DNA of 64,000 bases from JACQFK01 sp964619955 (GTDB lineage: Bacteria; Planctomycetota; MHYJ01; JACPRB01), in the NCBI GenBank assembly GCA_964619955.1, contig CAZUJF010000026.1:1-64000 (forward strand), given 5' to 3'. The notes under the pieces were generated by a model. It worked only from the letters and a program-made list of their open reading frames with translations, made no database searches and was not told where the DNA came from. Position numbers and translations under genes: made by a program. This document shows, one piece after another, positions 7,215 to 15,210 of this stretch (position 1 is its first letter; every line of letters begins with the position of its first letter).

Positions 7215-9188
7215 CTACTGCCGCAGCCGGGCCCCGAGGCTCCCGCCCAGGCCCTTCAGGACGGCCTGCACGGCGGCGTCGACCTCGGCCGAGGTCAGCG
7301 TCCGGTCCGCGGCGCGATAGATCATCGTGAACGCCCAGCCCTTGCTGCCCGCCTCGACGCCCTTCCCCCGGTACTCGCTCTGGAAGCGCAGCCCCTCCAG
7401 CGTGGGCCCCGCCGAGGCGCGGACCGACGCCTCCACGTCCTTCCAGAGAACCTCGTCCTTGAGCACCACCGAGAGGTCGCGCTCCACGGGAGGGAGCCGG
7501 TTGAATTCCTGGTAGGGACGGAGCAGCCGGGCGGCCCGGATCACGGCGTCGAAATCCAGCTCCGCGATGCTCACCGCCTCCCGCGGCGCCCCGAGGGACT
7601 TGAGGGGCGTCCCGAGAAACCCCGCCCGCCGGCCTTCGATCCGGAGCTCCGCCCCGACCTCGAGGAAGCCGAGGGCCGCGGGGACCGCTTCGAGACGGAC
7701 GCCCAGGCGCGTCATCAACGCCTCCAGCAGTCCTTTCGCCGTCAGCGGATCGCCGGGGGCCGCCAGACCCAGGACGTTGTGTTCGACCAGGTCCGCCCCC
7801 CGCCTCCCGTAGACGTGGGCGATCTCGAAGACCGGCCGCAGCGGCTCCTTGTAGCTTTCGTTCGTGTGCAGCACCTCCAGAAGCCCCGGCGACATCGCCT
7901 CCCGGAGCGTCCGGTCCACCGCGCCCTGGGGGTCGCGGAGCGGAAGCAGCGGCCCCTCCGTCCAGAACGGCACGCGGTTCGGCGTCCCCGCCGCGGCGAA
8001 GCTCCAGGTCAGCACCTCGAAACAACCGAGCGAGGTCAGGACCGTCCGGGCCTCCTCGCGCACCTGCTCGGCCGGCAGCTCGCCGGTGGCCTTCAGGCCG
8101 AAGCCCGTGTCGCAGGGGATCTTGTCGTACCCCTCGATCCGGGCGACCTCTTCGATGTAATCCACCTCGATTCCGAGGTCGCGGCGGCCGGCGGGCGCCG
8201 TGACCTCGAGCGTCTCGTCCGTGCCGGAAACCCCCGCGCCCAGCCCCGACAGGATCTGCCGGACCCGCGCGGGACTCACGCTCATTCCCAGCACCTGGGA
8301 GATGCGGGACGGACGGACCTTCGCGACGGGGCGCGCGGGCCGCGGCGCCGCCACGTCCACGACCCCGGCCAGCGCCTTCCCCCCCGCCGTCTCCAGGATC
8401 AGGCGGACCGCCCGGCGCGAGGCCCAGTCGACCGTGTCGAAATCCACCCCGCGCTCGAAGCGGTAGCTCGACTCGCTCGAAAGTCCGAGCTTCCGGCTCG
8501 TGCGGCGCACCGAGACGGGGTCGAATTGGGCGCTTTCCAGGAGCACGTCGACGGTCGAGGCGCCGATCTCCGTGTCCTTCCCGCCCATCACCCCGGCGAC
8601 CGCCACCGCGCGCTCCGCATCCGCGATCACGAGATGGTCCCTCGTGAGCTCGCAGAGCTTTCCGTCGATCGACGTCATCTTCTCGCCCGGTGCCGCGCGG
8701 CGGACGACGATCTTCCGCCCCTTCAGCAGCCTCGCGTCGAACGCATGCAGCGGCTGGCCGCACTCGAGCTGGACGTAATTCGTGACGTCCACGACGTTGT
8801 TGATCGGGCGGATGCCGGCCGCCTGGAGCCGCTCCTGCATCCAAGCCGGCGAGGGCCCGATGCGCACGCCGAAGACCGCCCGGGCCGTGTAGCGCGGGCA
8901 AAGGTCCGGCGCCGCCACCTCCACGGAAAAGCTCCCTGAGACGGGCTCGGCGCCCTCCGAAAAGGAGTGCTCCGGAAGCTTCAGCGGGCGGGTGAGCACG
9001 ACGCCGGTTTCCCGGGCGACGCCGAGCATGGACAGCAGATCCGCCCGGTTGGCGGTGATCTCGAGGTCCAGGACGTCGCCCTCGATGCCCTCGACGCCGA
9101 CGCCGGCCATGACGAGGTGCTTCGCCAGCTCCTGCGGCGTGGCCGGGGGCTCGACGTACTCCTTCAGCCAGCGGACGGGTACTTTCAT
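7215..9188 (-). CDS. pheT: Phenylalanyl-tRNA synthetase beta subunit, short form
   Basis: 657-residue beta subunit of the alpha2-beta2 synthetase. The start MKVPVRWLKEYVEPP and the B1-type motif are normal, but residue 37 joins directly to DVLDLEITANRADLLSMLGVA. Normal bacterial PheT has about 115 residues of EMAP/OB-fold tRNA-binding domain at that point, so this domain is missing. The rest is complete: B3/B4 editing region (NNVVDVTNYV, QPLHAFDA), the B5 domain, catalytic-like core and the C-terminal FDX-ACB anticodon domain (RDLSVVL to RTLTSAEVDAAV). There is no frameshift or stop at the junction, so this looks like an evolved form. It starts four bases after the pheS stop. Confidence 0.93.
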   Translation of the reverse strand: MKVPVRWLKEYVEPPATPQELAKHLVMAGVGVEGIEGDVLDLEITANRADLLSMLGVARETGVVLTRPLKLPEHSFSEGAEPVSGSFSVEVAAPDLCPRYTARAVFGVRIGPSPAWMQERLQAAGIRPINNVVDVTNYVQLECGQPLHAFDARLLKGRKIVVRRAAPGEKMTSIDGKLCELTRDHLVIADAERAVAVAGVMGGKDTEIGASTVDVLLESAQFDPVSVRRTSRKLGLSSESSYRFERGVDFDTVDWASRRAVRLILETAGGKALAGVVDVAAPRPARPVAKVRPSRISQVLGMSVSPARVRQILSGLGAGVSGTDETLEVTAPAGRRDLGIEVDYIEEVARIEGYDKIPCDTGFGLKATGELPAEQVREEARTVLTSLGCFEVLTWSFAAAGTPNRVPFWTEGPLLPLRDPQGAVDRTLREAMSPGLLEVLHTNESYKEPLRPVFEIAHVYGRRGADLVEHNVLGLAAPGDPLTAKGLLEALMTRLGVRLEAVPAALGFLEVGAELRIEGRRAGFLGTPLKSLGAPREAVSIAELDFDAVIRAARLLRPYQEFNRLPPVERDLSVVLKDEVLWKDVEASVRASAGPTLEGLRFQSEYRGKGVEAGSKGWAFTMIYRAADRTLTSAEVDAAVQAVLKGLGGSLGARLRQ

Positions 9189-9192
9189 GGGA

Positions 9193-10191
9193 CTAGAACT
9201 GCCTCAGAAAGGCGAAATGGTTCTCGGTGAAACGGCGGATGTCCGGGATTCCGTACTTGAGCATGGCGATGCGCTCCACGCCCATGCCGAAGGCGAACCC
9301 GGTGTTCGCTTCGGCATCGATCCCGCAGTCCTGCAGGACCTTGGGGTGCACCATGCCGCTCCCGAGGATCTCCACCCAGCCGGACTGCTTGCAGGCCGGG
9401 CAGCCCTTCGCGCCGCAGATGAAACAGGTGACGTCCACCTCCGCGCTCGGCTCCGTGAAGGGGAAATAGCTCGGGCGGAAGCGGACCTTCGCCTCCGTCC
9501 CCCACATCGACTTCACGAAAAGATCGAGCACGCCCTTCAGATGCGCGAACGTGATGCCCGGGCCCACGAGCAGGCCCTCCACCTGGTGGAACATCGGGGA
9601 GTGGCCCGCGTCGGGCTTGTCGGGGCGGAACACCTTCCCCGGCGCGAGCACGCGGATGGGCGGCTTGCGGGACTTCATCGTCCGGATCTGCACCGGGGAC
9701 GTGTGCGACCGCAGGAGGTACGGCGCGTCGATGTAGAACGTGTCGAACCCGTCGCGCGCCGGATGATCAGGCGGGATGTTGAGCGCCTCGAAGTTGTTGG
9801 CTTCCGTCTCGATTTCGGGGCCCGTGACGACGTCGAAGCCGAGCCGGCTGAACACCCGGACGATCTCGTCCCAGGTCTTGTAGACGGGATGCCGGCGCCC
9901 GGGTTCCGACGCCCTCCCCGGGAGCGTCAGGTCGACGGCCGCCGGTCCGGTTTTCGTCGCGCGGCCCGCCGCGGCCGAGGCGACCCGCTCCTCGAGCTCC
10001 GTCTTCAGCGCGTTGAGGCGCTGCCCCGCCGCGCCCTTCTCGGCGGGCGGCAGCGTCTTGAGCAGGGTGAACAGATCGCGGAGCGCGCCTTCGCGGCCGG
10101 TGTAGCGGGAGCGCAGCTGCTCCAGCGGCAGCGCGGCACGGTCCTTCTCGAAGGCCGCCTTCAGCTCCTCGATCTTGTCGTCCAGTCCCAC
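9193..10191 (-). CDS. pheS: Phenylalanyl-tRNA synthetase alpha subunit
   Basis: 332-residue catalytic alpha subunit. Visible are the N-terminal coiled-coil, motif 2 region (HPARDGFDTFYI and LRSHTSPVQIRTM), a four-cysteine zinc-like insert (CFICGAKGCPAC) and motif 3 (FAFGMGVERIAMLKYG). Start chosen at the GTG at 10191: GGAAGAG lies five bases upstream and the protein then begins like its relatives. An in-frame ATG at 10221 would add ten residues but sits inside the second arm of a perfect hairpin, so I consider it less likely. pheT follows closely, so the two subunits should be made together. Confidence 0.93.
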   Translation of the reverse strand: MGLDDKIEELKAAFEKDRAALPLEQLRSRYTGREGALRDLFTLLKTLPPAEKGAAGQRLNALKTELEERVASAAAGRATKTGPAAVDLTLPGRASEPGRRHPVYKTWDEIVRVFSRLGFDVVTGPEIETEANNFEALNIPPDHPARDGFDTFYIDAPYLLRSHTSPVQIRTMKSRKPPIRVLAPGKVFRPDKPDAGHSPMFHQVEGLLVGPGITFAHLKGVLDLFVKSMWGTEAKVRFRPSYFPFTEPSAEVDVTCFICGAKGCPACKQSGWVEILGSGMVHPKVLQDCGIDAEANTGFAFGMGVERIAMLKYGIPDIRRFTENHFAFLRQF

Positions 10192-10213
10192 GTCATCTCT
10201 TCCGGATAAGGAA

Positions 10214-10239
10214 AAGGCCATAGGTCTCCCTATGGCCTT
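10214..10239 (-). terminator. Hairpin with T-tract between rplT and pheS (terminator or attenuator)
   Basis: On the minus strand a perfect 11-base-pair stem, first arm AAGGCCATAGG, with a four-base GAGA loop, is followed by TTTTCCTTAT. This has the form of an intrinsic terminator, though the T-run is interrupted. It lies downstream of rplT and directly before the pheS start. In Escherichia coli an attenuator is found at the same place in the homologous operon; here no Phe-rich leader peptide is visible. Confidence 0.6.
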
Positions 10240-10264
10240 GGATTTCCCGGGTCCCGTCCGTCGA

Positions 10265-10654
10265 CTAGTTCTTCGACGCCACGGCCTTCTTCGGGGCCTC
10301 GGCCAGCGCCTTCTTCGCGATTTCGACCAGTTCGTCGAAGGCCTTCGGCTCCGAGATCGCCAGTTCGGAAAGCGCCTTGCGGTTGATCTCCACCTTCGCC
10401 CTCGTGAGCCCGTTGATGAAGCGATGGTACGGGATGCCGCGGAGCTCGCAGGCCGCGTTGATGCGGATGATCCACATCGAGCGGTAGTCGCGCTTCTTGT
10501 TCTTGCGTCCGAAATAGGCGTAGCGCCCGGACCGCATCACCGCTTCCTTCGCGGTGCGCGCCAGCTTGCTCCGGCCGCCGCGGAATCCGCGGGCGAGTTT
10601 CAGCGCCTTCTTGATCCGGCGCTTGCGATAAGGACCGCTCTTCTGACGTGGCAT
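10265..10654 (-). CDS. rplT: 50S ribosomal protein L20
   Basis: 129-residue L20, which binds 23S rRNA early in large-subunit assembly. The N-terminus PRQKSGPYRKRRIKKALKLA and the core GRKNKKRDYRSMWIIRINAA are typical. A short lysine/alanine-rich tail (ALAEAPKKAVASKN) exceeds the usual end by about ten residues. It follows rpmI in the conserved order infC-rpmI-rplT; in other bacteria L20 represses this operon by binding its mRNA, but no pseudoknot was sought here. Confidence 0.97.
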   Translation of the reverse strand: MPRQKSGPYRKRRIKKALKLARGFRGGRSKLARTAKEAVMRSGRYAYFGRKNKKRDYRSMWIIRINAACELRGIPYHRFINGLTRAKVEINRKALSELAISEPKAFDELVEIAKKALAEAPKKAVASKN

Positions 10655-10705
10655 GGCTTCTCCTACTTTGCTTGGCCGCCGGGCACCGGGCCCGGCGTTC
10701 CAGCA

Positions 10706-10903
10706 CTACCTGGGAATCATTTTCCGGATGTCCTTGGCGTCGTGGGTGCCCTCGAAGGCCCTCCAGCGGCGCATCTGGCGGCGGAGCTTGGACTTCTTTC
10801 CCGACATCAGATGGCGGCGGCCCGCGGGCTTGAACAGCACCTTCCCCGTGGCCGTGACCTTGAACCGCTTCTTCGCACCCTTGTTGGTCTTAAGCTTGGG
10901 CAT
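10706..10903 (-). CDS. rpmI: 50S ribosomal protein L35
   Basis: 65-residue L35, MPKLKTNKGAKKRFKVTATG with the conserved basic C-terminus ending RKMIPR. The ATG at 10903 was chosen because it matches the family start; it lies 14 bases inside the end of infC. A GGAG-type sequence (AAGGAGAAG) within infC precedes it by about seven bases. Confidence 0.96.
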   Translation of the reverse strand: MPKLKTNKGAKKRFKVTATGKVLFKPAGRRHLMSGKKSKLRRQMRRWRAFEGTHDAKDIRKMIPR

Positions 10904-11615
10904 GGCTCGCTTCTCCTTCGTTCGTCGGCGCCGCAACCGGTTTGGCCTCGGCGGCCGGCTGGACCTCGGGAGCCGCCGGGGCTCCCGGGATCGCCGCGGG
11001 GCTTTCCCCCGCCTTGTTTTCCGGGGCGGACGCCGCTTTCGGCGCCGCCGATTTGTCCCTGGGTTTCAGTCCGGGCTTCGGAAGCACCGTCATCTGCATC
11101 CGGGGGCCCGTCATCGACACTTCGTGCTCGATCTTGGCCGCGTCGTCCAGTTCCTTCTTGATCCGGTCCATCATGGCCCGGCCGTGCTCCTTGTGCGCCT
11201 GCTCCCGGCCGCGGAAGAAGATCGTGATGAGGACCTTGTCGCCTTCCTCGAGCATCTCGCGGGCCTTCTTCAGCTTCGTCATCAGGTCGTGGTCGTCCGT
11301 CAGCGGACGCAGACGGATCTCCTTGACCTGCTGCACGTGCAGCTGCGATTTGCCCTTCTTCTGCTTTTTCTTCTGCTCGTATTTGTATTTCCCGTAATCG
11401 AGCAGTTTGCAGACCGGGGGACGAGCCTCGGCGGCGACCTCGACCAGGTCGAAGCCGCGCTCCCGTGCGATCTGGCGCGCCTGATCGGTCGGCATCTCGC
11501 CCAGCATGACGCCGTTCTCGTCCACCACTTTGACGCGGAGGACGCGGATGCGGTCGTTGATGCGGTGCTCGTCGCGCTGCGGGATATCCCGCTTAAACGG
11601 CAGTCTTGGCGGCAA
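10890..11615 (-). CDS. infC: Translation initiation factor IF-3, TTG start and long tail
   Basis: 241-residue IF-3, against about 170-180 normally. The conserved part runs from HRINDRIRVLRVKVVDENG through RPPVCKLLDYGKYKYEQ (linker helix) to VSMTGPRMQMTVL. It is followed by about 60 residues of Ala/Pro/Glu/Lys-rich, probably disordered tail. No ATG or GTG exists before the conserved domain; the start is TTG at 11615, four bases after a strong AGGAGG. Rare start codons are typical of infC because IF-3 rejects them and so represses its own synthesis. The gene overlaps thrS by 23 bases and rpmI by 14. Confidence 0.93.
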   Translation of the reverse strand: MPPRLPFKRDIPQRDEHRINDRIRVLRVKVVDENGVMLGEMPTDQARQIARERGFDLVEVAAEARPPVCKLLDYGKYKYEQKKKQKKGKSQLHVQQVKEIRLRPLTDDHDLMTKLKKAREMLEEGDKVLITIFFRGREQAHKEHGRAMMDRIKKELDDAAKIEHEVSMTGPRMQMTVLPKPGLKPRDKSAAPKAASAPENKAGESPAAIPGAPAAPEVQPAAEAKPVAAPTNEGEASHAQA

Positions 11616-13527
11616 CGTCCCTCCTCAGGTTCGCTACAAAATCATCAAGGGGAACCGTTCCCCGGTTCCCCTTCTTGTGTTCTCTCAGGGCCACCGTCCC
11701 CGCCTGGGCCTCCCGGGCGCCGACGACGGCCATGAAAGGAATTTTCTGGATTTCTCGGGCTTTGATCTTAGCCGAAATATGCTCGTCCGACAAGTCGATT
11801 TCGCATCTCAGGCCCGCCCCCCGGAGCGCGGCCTCCGCCTTGCGGACATAGGCGGTTATCTCGTCCGTGAGGGGCGTCACCCCCAGGACGGCCACCTGGA
11901 CGGGCGCCAGCCAGAGGGGGAACTCCCCGCTGTAGTGCTCCGTCAGGACCGCGATGAAGCGCTCCAGGCTCCCCAGCATCGCCCGGTGGATCATGACCGG
12001 GGCGTGCCGCTTCCCGTCCTGACCCTCGTATTCCGCCCCCATGCGCTGCGGGAGCTGGAAATCCAGCTGGATGGTCGCCAGCTGCCAGTTCCGGCCGATC
12101 GCGTCCTTGATGTCGAAATCGATCTTGGGCCCGTAGAAGGCCCCGTCGCCGGCGTTGATCGTGTACGAGACCTTGCGGTCCTTCAGCGCCTGCTCGAGGG
12201 CCGCCTCCGCCCGGTTCCAGGTTTCCACCTGCCCGAGAAACTTCTCGGGACGCGTGGACAGCTTCGCCTGGAAGGGCATCTTGAAGACTTCCTGGTAGAC
12301 GCGGTTCACGAAGTCGATCTGCCCCGCCATCTCGGACCCGATCTGCTCCTCGGTGCAGAAGATGTGCGCGTCGTCCTGCTCGAACTTGCGCACCCGGGTC
12401 ATGCCGGACAGCACGCCTCGGGCCTCGTTGCGGTGCAGCGGGCAGAAATCCGCGATCCGCATCGGCAGTTCGCGGTAGCTGCGGCGCCGGTGCTTGAACA
12501 TGAGCACATGGCTCGGGCAGTTCATGGGCTTGAGCGAGAACTCCTCCTCGTCGATGTCGAGGCAGAACATGTTCTCGCGGTAATGGTCCCAGTGCCCGGA
12601 CAGCTCCCAGAGCGCCTTGTTGTAGAGCTGCGGCGTCACGACCTCCTGGAATCCCCGCTGCCGGTACTCCTCGCGGATGAACGCCATGAGCTCGTTGTAG
12701 ACCACCGCGCCCTTGGGCAGGAAGAACGCGGCCCCGGGGCTCCAGTCGTGGAACATGAAGAGCTCCAACTCCTGTCCCAGCTTGCGGTGGTCGCGCTTCT
12801 TCGCCTCCTCGAGGCGCCGGACGTGCTCGTCGAGCGCCTTCTGGGTATGCCACGCCGTCCCGTAGAGACGCGTGAGCATGCGGTTCTTCTGGTCGCCCTT
12901 CCAGTAGGCTCCCGTGACCTTCGTCAGCTTGATCGCCCGCACCCGTCCCGTCGAGGGCACGTGCGGCCCCTCGCAGAGGTCGGTGAAGTCGCCGTCGCTG
13001 TACGTCGACGCGGTCGCCTCCTTGATGTTCTGCTCGATCGTCAGGACCTTGTAGCCCTGGCCGGTATCCCGCATGAACCTGAGGACCTCGTCTTTGGGAA
13101 GGTCCTTGCGCACGAACGGGTAGTCCGCCTCGATGATCTTGCGGCACTCGGCCTCGATCTTCCCGAGGTCGTCCTCGGAGACCTTCACCCCCTCGGGGAA
13201 TTCCATGTCGTAGTAGAAGCCGTCCTCGACGGGCGGCCCGTAGCCGAACTTGACCGCGTCGCCGTAGATCCGCTTCACGGCCCCCGCCATGACGTGCGCG
13301 GCGGAATGACGGATGATGTCCAGCCCCTCCGGCTGGTCCTCCTTCAGCAGGACCACGGTGCAGGCCGCCGGCAGCACGCGATGGAAGTCCCAGACCTCCC
13401 CGTTGACCTTGGCGCCGACGACGACCTTCGCCAGGCCCTTGGAGATGGACTCCGCCACGTTCAGGGCGTTGCTGCCGTCCGGGTACTCCCTCACGGAGCC
13501 GTCCGGAAGCGTGACTTTGACCGCCAT
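11593..13527 (-). CDS. thrS: Threonyl-tRNA synthetase
   Basis: 644-residue class II synthetase. Domains in order: TGS (MAVKVTLPDGSVREYPDG), the N2 editing domain (IIRHSAAHVMAGAVKR and later the zinc-type motif), catalytic core with motif 2 (RNEARGVLSGMTRVRKFEQD) and motif 3 (HRAMLGSLERFIAVLTEHYSG), and the anticodon domain (WLAPVQVAVLGVTP). Start chosen at the ATG at 13527, the family's normal N-terminus; an in-frame TTG at 13566 overlaps the promoter -35. It heads the thrS-infC-rpmI-rplT-pheST operon. Confidence 0.97.
   Translation of the reverse strand: MAVKVTLPDGSVREYPDGSNALNVAESISKGLAKVVVGAKVNGEVWDFHRVLPAACTVVLLKEDQPEGLDIIRHSAAHVMAGAVKRIYGDAVKFGYGPPVEDGFYYDMEFPEGVKVSEDDLGKIEAECRKIIEADYPFVRKDLPKDEVLRFMRDTGQGYKVLTIEQNIKEATASTYSDGDFTDLCEGPHVPSTGRVRAIKLTKVTGAYWKGDQKNRMLTRLYGTAWHTQKALDEHVRRLEEAKKRDHRKLGQELELFMFHDWSPGAAFFLPKGAVVYNELMAFIREEYRQRGFQEVVTPQLYNKALWELSGHWDHYRENMFCLDIDEEEFSLKPMNCPSHVLMFKHRRRSYRELPMRIADFCPLHRNEARGVLSGMTRVRKFEQDDAHIFCTEEQIGSEMAGQIDFVNRVYQEVFKMPFQAKLSTRPEKFLGQVETWNRAEAALEQALKDRKVSYTINAGDGAFYGPKIDFDIKDAIGRNWQLATIQLDFQLPQRMGAEYEGQDGKRHAPVMIHRAMLGSLERFIAVLTEHYSGEFPLWLAPVQVAVLGVTPLTDEITAYVRKAEAALRGAGLRCEIDLSDEHISAKIKAREIQKIPFMAVVGAREAQAGTVALREHKKGNRGTVPLDDFVANLRRDVAAKTAV
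11616..11625 (-). promoter_or_regulatory. Ribosome binding site that fixes the infC TTG start
   Basis: AGGAGG at 11625-11620 followed by GACG and the TTG at 11615. The site lies within the end of thrS and is among the strongest Shine-Dalgarno sequences in the window. Confidence 0.75.
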
Positions 13528-13537
13528 AAGGGGGGGA

Positions 13538-13566
13538 ATGGTACCCAATGGGGGAAAGCGAGTCAA
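13538..13566 (-). promoter_or_regulatory. Promoter of thrS operon
   Basis: Minus strand TTGACT (13566-13561), 17-base spacer, TACCAT (13543-13538), ten bases to the ATG. The mRNA leader would be only about four bases. It is back-to-back with the -10-like element of the divergent gene. Confidence 0.65.
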
Positions 13567-13582
13567 TCCGCGGTCCCCTTGC

Positions 13583-13588
13583 TACAAT
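13583..13588 (+). promoter_or_regulatory. -10-like element, leaderless
   Basis: TACAAT seven bases before the ATG at 13596. No clear -35. It decides the start of the following gene, for which an upstream in-frame ATG at 13548 lies beyond the element. Confidence 0.5.
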
Positions 13589-13595
13589 CCTCCGG

Positions 13596-14270
13596 ATGAG
13601 CGATGAAAAGGTCCTCAAGGGGGTCTTTAAAGAAGGCGCCCTGGTCGCCTCGGTCATCCAGAAGGGCGAGTCGGCGCGCATCCTCGCGAAGGGGATCGAG
13701 CCCGGCAGCGCCACGTTCGCCGAAGACCTGAAGAAAGTCGTCGACGGCTGCAAGCCGCACACGGAGGCCTTCCCGGACCGGGAACTCTGCGCGGTCTCGC
13801 TGGCCGATCCCGGAAAGGCCGAGGGGATGGCCGTCGACAGCGCTCTGCTGGGCTCCCTCGGCCTGGCCCGGCTGACGATCATGGACGGGACCTGCGGCCT
13901 CACGCTGCGCGCGATCGACGCCGAACCCGCCCCCATTCCGCTCGCCTACGGAAGCCTGCGCTCCAACAGCGGCCTGCCGAACCAGCCGGGCGCGGTGGAG
14001 GTTCCCCCAGCCCTGTCCCGGCGCCTCCATGCCTCGCTGGATGAATCCCAGAAGAAGGTTTATTCGGCCGCCGCCCAGGTGGCCGGCCGCGGACTGCTCG
14101 GCCTCGTCTGCTTCGAAGACAACGGCCTCCAGCTGGCCGTGACGATCAAGGACTTCCCGCCTCCGCGCGCGCGCTCCGTGCTGGTGCCGCTGGGCAGCCT
14201 CGCCGCGGACCTGGCCAAGGGTCTTTCCTTCGACGACCTCGTCAAAGGACTCGCCGTCCTTCGCTCATGA
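13596..14270 (+). CDS. Hypothetical protein
   Basis: 224-residue protein I do not recognise. Start placed at the ATG at 13596 (MSDEKVLKGVFKEGALVAS), seven bases after TACAAT. No signal peptide or membrane segment is visible. It has alternating beta-like stretches, for example GLVCFEDNGLQLAVTIKDF near residue 170, and conserved-looking GMAVDSALLGSLGLARLTIM in the middle. It is divergent from the translation operon and is followed after about 50 bases by a methyltransferase gene on the same strand. No function is proposed. Confidence 0.7.
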   Translation: MSDEKVLKGVFKEGALVASVIQKGESARILAKGIEPGSATFAEDLKKVVDGCKPHTEAFPDRELCAVSLADPGKAEGMAVDSALLGSLGLARLTIMDGTCGLTLRAIDAEPAPIPLAYGSLRSNSGLPNQPGAVEVPPALSRRLHASLDESQKKVYSAAAQVAGRGLLGLVCFEDNGLQLAVTIKDFPPPRARSVLVPLGSLAADLAKGLSFDDLVKGLAVLRS

Positions 14271-14321
14271 ACCTGCCGGAGGATCCGGACCCGACCCCGG
14301 GCTCGCCGTGCTGAGCGCCGC

Positions 14322-15200
14322 ATGAACTTCTCGACGCTCTGGCGGGACGGCATCGGGTTCTGGCGCGTCTGGATCCTGACGCTGGGCCTGAGACACCGTC
14401 TCTTCGAGAAGATCGGACGCGCCGCCCCCGACGACGCCGTCCGGCTCTGGCGGGACGCCGCGCTCGCCCTCGGCCTGCTCGTCCGGAGCCGGGGCCGGCT
14501 GAAGGCCGCCCCTGGCGTCACTCCCCTTCTCCTCGACCGCGATCATCCGAAGTACCTTGCCGGACACCTGATGTTCGGGGCGCTGCGCTCGCTCGACTAC
14601 GACGCGATGGGCGACTTCTTCAGGAGCGGACGCCCGCTCCGCAAGCGCTCGCTGTCCCGCCGCATCGAATCCGTCGAGGAGGCCACCCACTGGGATCACG
14701 TCATGTTCCTGCGCAAGCTTCCCGCCGACGTGCGTCGGAGACTCGCCGGGGGCTGCGACGTCCTCGAACTCGGCTGCGGCACCGGGAAATGGCTGGACCT
14801 GATGCGCCGCGAATTCCCCCGCTCGCGCTTTCGCGGGGTGGACCCCGACCCCGACACGGGCGCCGAGGTCGGCTTCGCCGAGTCCGCGGGAGAGACCGCG
14901 GCCGCCGACATCGTCTACCTGGGCGAGGTCTTCCTGCTCACCGACCGGCAACGGACCCTGAAGAACTGCGCCCGGGTGCTGCGGCCGGGCGGGCACCTGC
15001 TCATCCTCGAGGGGTTCATGCCCGAGCGGGTTTCGACGAAGAAATGGGAGTCGGTGCTCTTCGCCATCCAGCTCGACGAAGCCCTGCAAGGAGCCCGCTT
15101 CATGAAACGAAGCGAACTCCGGCTTCCCCCCGCCTTCAGCCCGCCGCACTTCGTCACGCTGGGCGGCTGCGTCGCCCTCGCCGTCTCCCGCCGCACGTAG
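14322..15200 (+). CDS. SAM-dependent methyltransferase
   Basis: 292-residue class I methyltransferase. The N-terminal 130 residues are helical and resemble the dimerisation/winged-helix part of small-molecule O-methyltransferases. The SAM loop DVLELGCGTGKW is at residues 146-157, followed by the acidic residue in FRGVDPD and the post-core ARVLRPGGHLLILEGFMP. The substrate cannot be named. The stop codon TAG is part of the TAGGAT element used by the next gene. Confidence 0.82.
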   Translation: MNFSTLWRDGIGFWRVWILTLGLRHRLFEKIGRAAPDDAVRLWRDAALALGLLVRSRGRLKAAPGVTPLLLDRDHPKYLAGHLMFGALRSLDYDAMGDFFRSGRPLRKRSLSRRIESVEEATHWDHVMFLRKLPADVRRRLAGGCDVLELGCGTGKWLDLMRREFPRSRFRGVDPDPDTGAEVGFAESAGETAAADIVYLGEVFLLTDRQRTLKNCARVLRPGGHLLILEGFMPERVSTKKWESVLFAIQLDEALQGARFMKRSELRLPPAFSPPHFVTLGGCVALAVSRRT

Positions 15201-15203
15201 GAT
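15198..15203 (+). promoter_or_regulatory. -10-like element before ceramidase-like gene
   Basis: TAGGAT overlapping the stop codon of the methyltransferase gene. It is four bases before the ATG at 15208 and seven before the ATG at 15211; by analogy with other genes here the second is the likelier leaderless start. Confidence 0.4.
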
Positions 15204-15210
15204 ATCCATG

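Noticed and set aside
11583..11585. ATC as a rare start codon for infC, as in enterobacterial ATT
   Set aside because: The TTG at 11615 has a strong AGGAGG at proper distance, the ATC does not; kept only as a remote alternative.
11506..13599. Plus-strand frame of about 700 codons opposite thrS
   Set aside because: Shadow of thrS with low-complexity Val/Leu/Arg/His content; thrS motifs prove the minus strand.
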